Positions 60,559 to 64,000 of a stretch of DNA of 64,000 nt are shown here, one piece after another. Location: the NCBI GenBank assembly GCA_035235625.1, contig CP141145.1, positions 29,142,563 through 29,206,562 on the forward strand, read 5' to 3'. The stretch comes from Saururus chinensis. Its lineage: Eukaryota > Streptophyta > Magnoliopsida > Piperales > Saururaceae. The notes under the pieces were generated by a model. That model did not search any database. It was not told where the DNA came from and saw only the letters and a list, made by a program, of their open reading frames with translations. Every line of letters starts with the position of its first letter. The first letter of the stretch is position 1. The position numbers were made by a program, and so were the translations under genes.

Positions 60559-61160
60559 CAAAACCGAAAACCAAACGCAATGGCAAAACAGCCAGAGTCA
60601 AAACCCAATCCACGAAATTGCACCACCCAACATCATCTGGAGATTGCCATTCAATCATCAACAAGAACAGGGAAGACAAATTGTCCAGCAACATCTGAAG
60701 CTGAAAAAAGCCATCTTTTCGCAGAGAAGGAGCGAAGGTCACCTGCAAAAGAACCAAGGCCCACAATCCCAGCTATCAGGGACATTTCTAAGATGGGGTC
60801 AGCAGTGTCAGGAACAGCGACGACCACCGGTCCATGGATGACCGGAATTGTTCCAGAACCCTAACTCCGGTAGACGAATAAATCGCCGGAGAGGATTTCG
60901 ACCAGATTCTATCCGCTGATTTGAAGGGAGGAGATCCAGATTGGGACGTAATCGTATAAAAAGAAATCAGACGTTCCGCATTTCGAACGGATTACGGGAT
61001 CGGAGAGGGAAGAGGCACAATTTGTACGGCAATCTCGGAAGCGGGAGAGGAGGAGGAGCTCTGTTTGCTGGGCTTGAGCTGTCGCGATTCGCCAAGTCGC
61101 CTGGACTGGATGAATTAGTTTGCCGGGCCACTGACGACTAAGCCCAGTTCTCGAATTTGG
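60559..61160 (-). promoter_or_regulatory. 5' leader of the phytolongin gene
   Basis: Upstream of the start codon the minus strand is moderately GC-rich and contains several upstream ATGs (for example near 60835, 60797 and 60710) and a ttcttttgcaggtgac stretch near 60741-60756. Either an intron lies in the 5' UTR or the leader carries upstream frames. The plus-strand 200-codon frame covering 60262-60864 is a shadow. The leader's 5' end cannot be placed. Confidence 0.4.
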
Positions 61161-61803
61161 CCAAGTTGGGCAGCCAGCCAGGCCCATGCAACGACTTTGG
61201 CAAACAGATGAAAAAATTAGAAGAAAAAAACATGGATGCAATTAAAGGCTATAGAAATCATTCTAACAATTAACGACTTTTGCATGGGGAGGCTGAAGCA
61301 GCCATGGCCGATGGCAGTATAAAGGCTATAGAAATCATTCTAACAATTAAATCTACATTGTGCACTATTAAGCCTTTTGGGACAATTATAAATGAAGTTT
61401 TAGGACAGTTCCCCACTCCTCTAATAGTTCACAATCTATTAAAATTTTGAGGAGAATCTAGATTGCGCAATGTTACACCCAAATTAGGCATTGTTGCAAA
61501 GATGATTTGAGTGAATTAACTGGCAAGCTTGTTCAAACAATTTAGCTTCTTTTTCTCCATTTTTTGTAATCTAACTATTAAGCTTGTAAATAAGATTATT
61601 GGATTGTAAGTCAAATCATATCAAAATTCTCACATCAATCTTGCCTCCAAGTAGGCCCTTAAACTAAGGATGACCTACATGGGAGGCCATATGCTGTGTC
61701 CTCCAAGTCTCTAACCCGCTCCTCGCTAAGTTGTTGCATACAATTAAATTTGTAAAGGAGAAATTAATTGGGAATATACTACATATATACAAGAGGTAAA
61801 ATA
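61161..61803. other. Intergenic, nothing recognised
   Basis: AT-rich DNA. A 30-bp direct repeat of ggctatagaaatcattctaa occurs at about 61246-61270 and 61323-61347. Confidence 0.55.
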
Positions 61804-61912
61804 TACTCCCTCTATCCCACATTAATAGCTCTATTTAGTTCATTTAAAAGAACTAATTTTTGGTTATGTTGAAAAACAAAATAAACCTATTAATTTATGG
61901 CATATAGAGTAT
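61804..61912. mobile_element. Stowaway-like MITE (about 109 bp)
   Basis: It begins TACTCCCTCTATCCCAC and ends near CATATAGAGTATG, with inverted ctctatttag/aaacctatt interior blocks. Confidence 0.6.
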
Positions 61913-62624
61913 GTAGTCTACTTAAATTCATAGTTGAACATTTTTACATGTGTACATGGTATATAATTTTTGAAAATAATGTATTTTGAAAAAAAAATCT
62001 ATTACTCTAAAGGTGGGAAGCATAATGCCTTGCACCACGCTTCTCATATCTCAGTTGAGCCAATGAAATACCATGGGGTATTAATTAATAATACACAGCT
62101 TAAATATTTTAAAATGTAACTTAACAATTAAATATTTATATTTACAATTTTTTGGTATAAGAATGTAAAAATACAAAATAAATTGATTAAAGTTGGAGTA
62201 TTATTTGGATCTGTTTGTAATTTGCACGCAATAAGTGTGGTCTTGGAGAATAAAGTATAATTAGGCTCCCTATACAAAATTTATGAAACAAGCATATAGA
62301 TAGGAAAAATTAGCATATAATGCATATTATAAGTGAAATTACTAACTATTATATACTCGTCATCATCAATTAATCATCATGTAGATCCAAAGAAAAAACC
62401 TGAACATGGCTCTCTAGCAACAAGTGACCGAACCTTCACTGACCTAAAATATCCCTACAACCATTTATAAGCATTAAGTAAGTAGCTCTAATCTAAGAAT
62501 TCAAATTCGCTGCTAAAGCTTTATCAGTAGAATTATATTTTGCTAGCGATCGTTTTCAGTAGATCGACGGTATATATGTTAGTGCAAGTTAACTACCAAC
62601 ATGCATATTATTGTGTGCAGGGTG
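61913..62624. other. Intergenic, nothing recognised
   Basis: AT-rich sequence with no supported gene. Confidence 0.5.
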
Positions 62625-63331
62625 TTAACGAGCTCCGCTGAGTCGAGTATTGGGCTTACTTAGCTTGAACTCAAACTGTTGAGGTTTGGCTTGAGCTTGG
62701 TTTGAAGCTCAAATAAGCTTAAAATTTTCAGCTCGAGCTCGGCTTGAATTGGAAATGCAAAACTTGGCTTGAGCTCAAACTACAATAAGTGAATCATGAG
62801 CCCGGGCTCGAACTAAAAAAATAAAAATAAAATATATATAAATCTAAAATATATAAAGTTTCACGCATACAATAAGTATCAAAAAATGCTCAAAAAGAAC
62901 TATTAATAAATACGCTTCAATAAGTATCACGACTATACCTCGAACATTTAATTATAGTCACTAAGAAAGAAGAAAACTATGACAATTAAATTTTAGTTAC
63001 AAATGCTCAAAAAATGCAGCATTACTATTTTCTCTCTTTATGTACATATAATCACTAAAAAAGAGGCAGAAAATAGAAACTCACTTCTTTGTATCTTCTT
63101 TTCTTTACGTGCTTATAAAACACCTATAAAAGAACTATTCTTTAGCCTTAGTATACCTCTAAAAATTTTCAAGTACAAAGAGAAGCATTATGTAAGCTGA
63201 AGGTGGTCCATGTGTCATGCTTCAATTTTTAAAATAATATTGTAATTATTATTTTATAAACTAAGGTTGGTCCCCCTAGTGTCATGCTTCTTTTAAAAGA
63301 ATTTTTCAGTATATTAGTGTGATATCATATT

Positions 63332-63436
63332 GACCCTCCGTCGTATATTAATAGTTTCATTTAGTTTTTCAATTGAACTAATAGTAATTCGTCTTGAAAA
63401 AACAAATGGAGTTATTAATCTGGGTTAGAAGGAGTA
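63332..63436. mobile_element. Stowaway-like MITE
   Basis: Begins gaccctccgtcgtatattaa and ends ttagaaggagta. It shares its interior (atagtttcatttag) with the MITEs at 61804 and 63762, so they form one subfamily. Confidence 0.55.
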
Positions 63437-63761
63437 TGTTAGTGTTTGTGTCTCCAATATTTTTTATTTTTAAAAAACATATAACATACACAGAAATTAT
63501 ATATCAATTACAATTTCACAAAGATATATATCATAAGAAAATTTTATGAGTTTAGGCTCACGCATGTCAACATGAGCCAAGGTATTATGGGTCATTAGAT
63601 TGGGATCCCAGGACACAAGGGGACATAATCAAATCTGCCTCTCAAATATATGTGTTGTTAGATTGAAATTAGTGGGCGTATGGCGTCGAGGCTCATGCAA
63701 CCATGAGCAAGCCTCGGCTCATATATACGAATCTCATATATAATATTGGTACATATATGTG

Positions 63762-63838
63762 AACAGATTAATAACTTCATTTAATTTATCAAAATGAACT
63801 AATTAAATGGAGTTACTAACTTAGGACAGAGAGAGTAT
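63762..63838. mobile_element. Stowaway-like MITE, short
   Basis: It contains agattaataacttcatttaa and the inverse aaatggagttactaactta, ending ggacagagagagta. It is related to 63332-63436. Confidence 0.5.
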
Positions 63839-64000
63839 GTCATAAATATATATTTAAATTATATTATATTTATATAATATATATATATTATTTATTATAT
63901 ATATTATTTACATATAATTTTAAATTTATATTCGAGTTCGAACTCGAGCTCAAGCTTAAGTTAAATAGAATTAAATTTGAGTTATATTCGAGCCGAGCCA

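Larger units (their letters stand above)
62625..64000. mobile_element. Candidate GAGCTCG-rich TIR element, runs off the window
   Basis: The left part (from about 62625, gtgttaacgagctccgctga) is rich in gagctc/agctcgag blocks. The last 80 bases of the window mirror it (gttcgaactcgagctcaagc ... attcgagccgagcca). This matches a recurring plant repeat with ends of the type gttcacgagccgagc, an hAT-like pattern known to me only in outline. The right end lies outside the window. MITEs have inserted inside it. Confidence 0.45.

Noticed and set aside
60262-60864. A 200-codon plus-strand frame
   Set aside because: It is antisense to the phytolongin gene and its leader, with no recognisable domain.

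Overview
The window is nuclear DNA from a flowering plant. It has plant-type genes (a RING-H2 ATL ubiquitin ligase with introns, a phytolongin and exportin-2), long AT-rich intergenic stretches, Stowaway-like MITEs, a MULE, and nested Copia and Gypsy retrotransposons. The coding start of the exportin-2 gene is strongly GC-rich and falls off towards its 3' end, a gradient common in monocots. A monocot is therefore a reasonable but unproven guess; the species is not identified.

Layout. 1-8,000: a degenerate Mutator-like transposon (transposase on the minus strand, about 4,930-7,560) in DNA studded with a ~20-bp palindrome, cut by a 3.4-kb solo LTR (538-3,930). 8,000-11,800: AT-rich DNA with two MITEs. 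11,878-13,186: a three-exon RING-H2 E3 ligase gene. 14,640-15,100: a foldback sequence and a purine tract. About 15,150-35,290: a minus-strand Copia fossil split by three younger insertions, each bounded by its own 5-bp target duplication: a second copy of the 3.4-kb solo LTR (16,709-20,112), a Gypsy element with very long LTRs (21,055-28,281) and a solo LTR of that Gypsy family (28,472-33,416). About 35,295-37,330: a second, plus-strand Copia remnant. 37,699-38,244: a small hAT-like element carrying tRNA-like sequence. 42,010-44,922: an uninterrupted exportin-2/CAS gene on the minus strand. 45,600-52,300: minisatellites, an (AT)n tract, MITEs and TIR elements. 52,561-58,381: a broken Ty3/Gypsy chromovirus with matching target duplications. 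59,782-60,558: a single-exon phytolongin gene on the minus strand. 61,800 to the end: MITEs and a GAGCTCG-rich element that runs off the window.

The three host genes are independent housekeeping or regulatory genes: importin-alpha recycling at the nuclear pore, ubiquitin ligation at a membrane, and a longin-domain membrane-trafficking protein. Nothing suggests that they form a cluster or pathway. Most of the window is repeat-derived. The most unusual feature is the palindrome family spread through the MULE and its flanks, which resembles the motif arrays known in non-TIR VANDAL MULEs. All percentages and ages are by-eye estimates.
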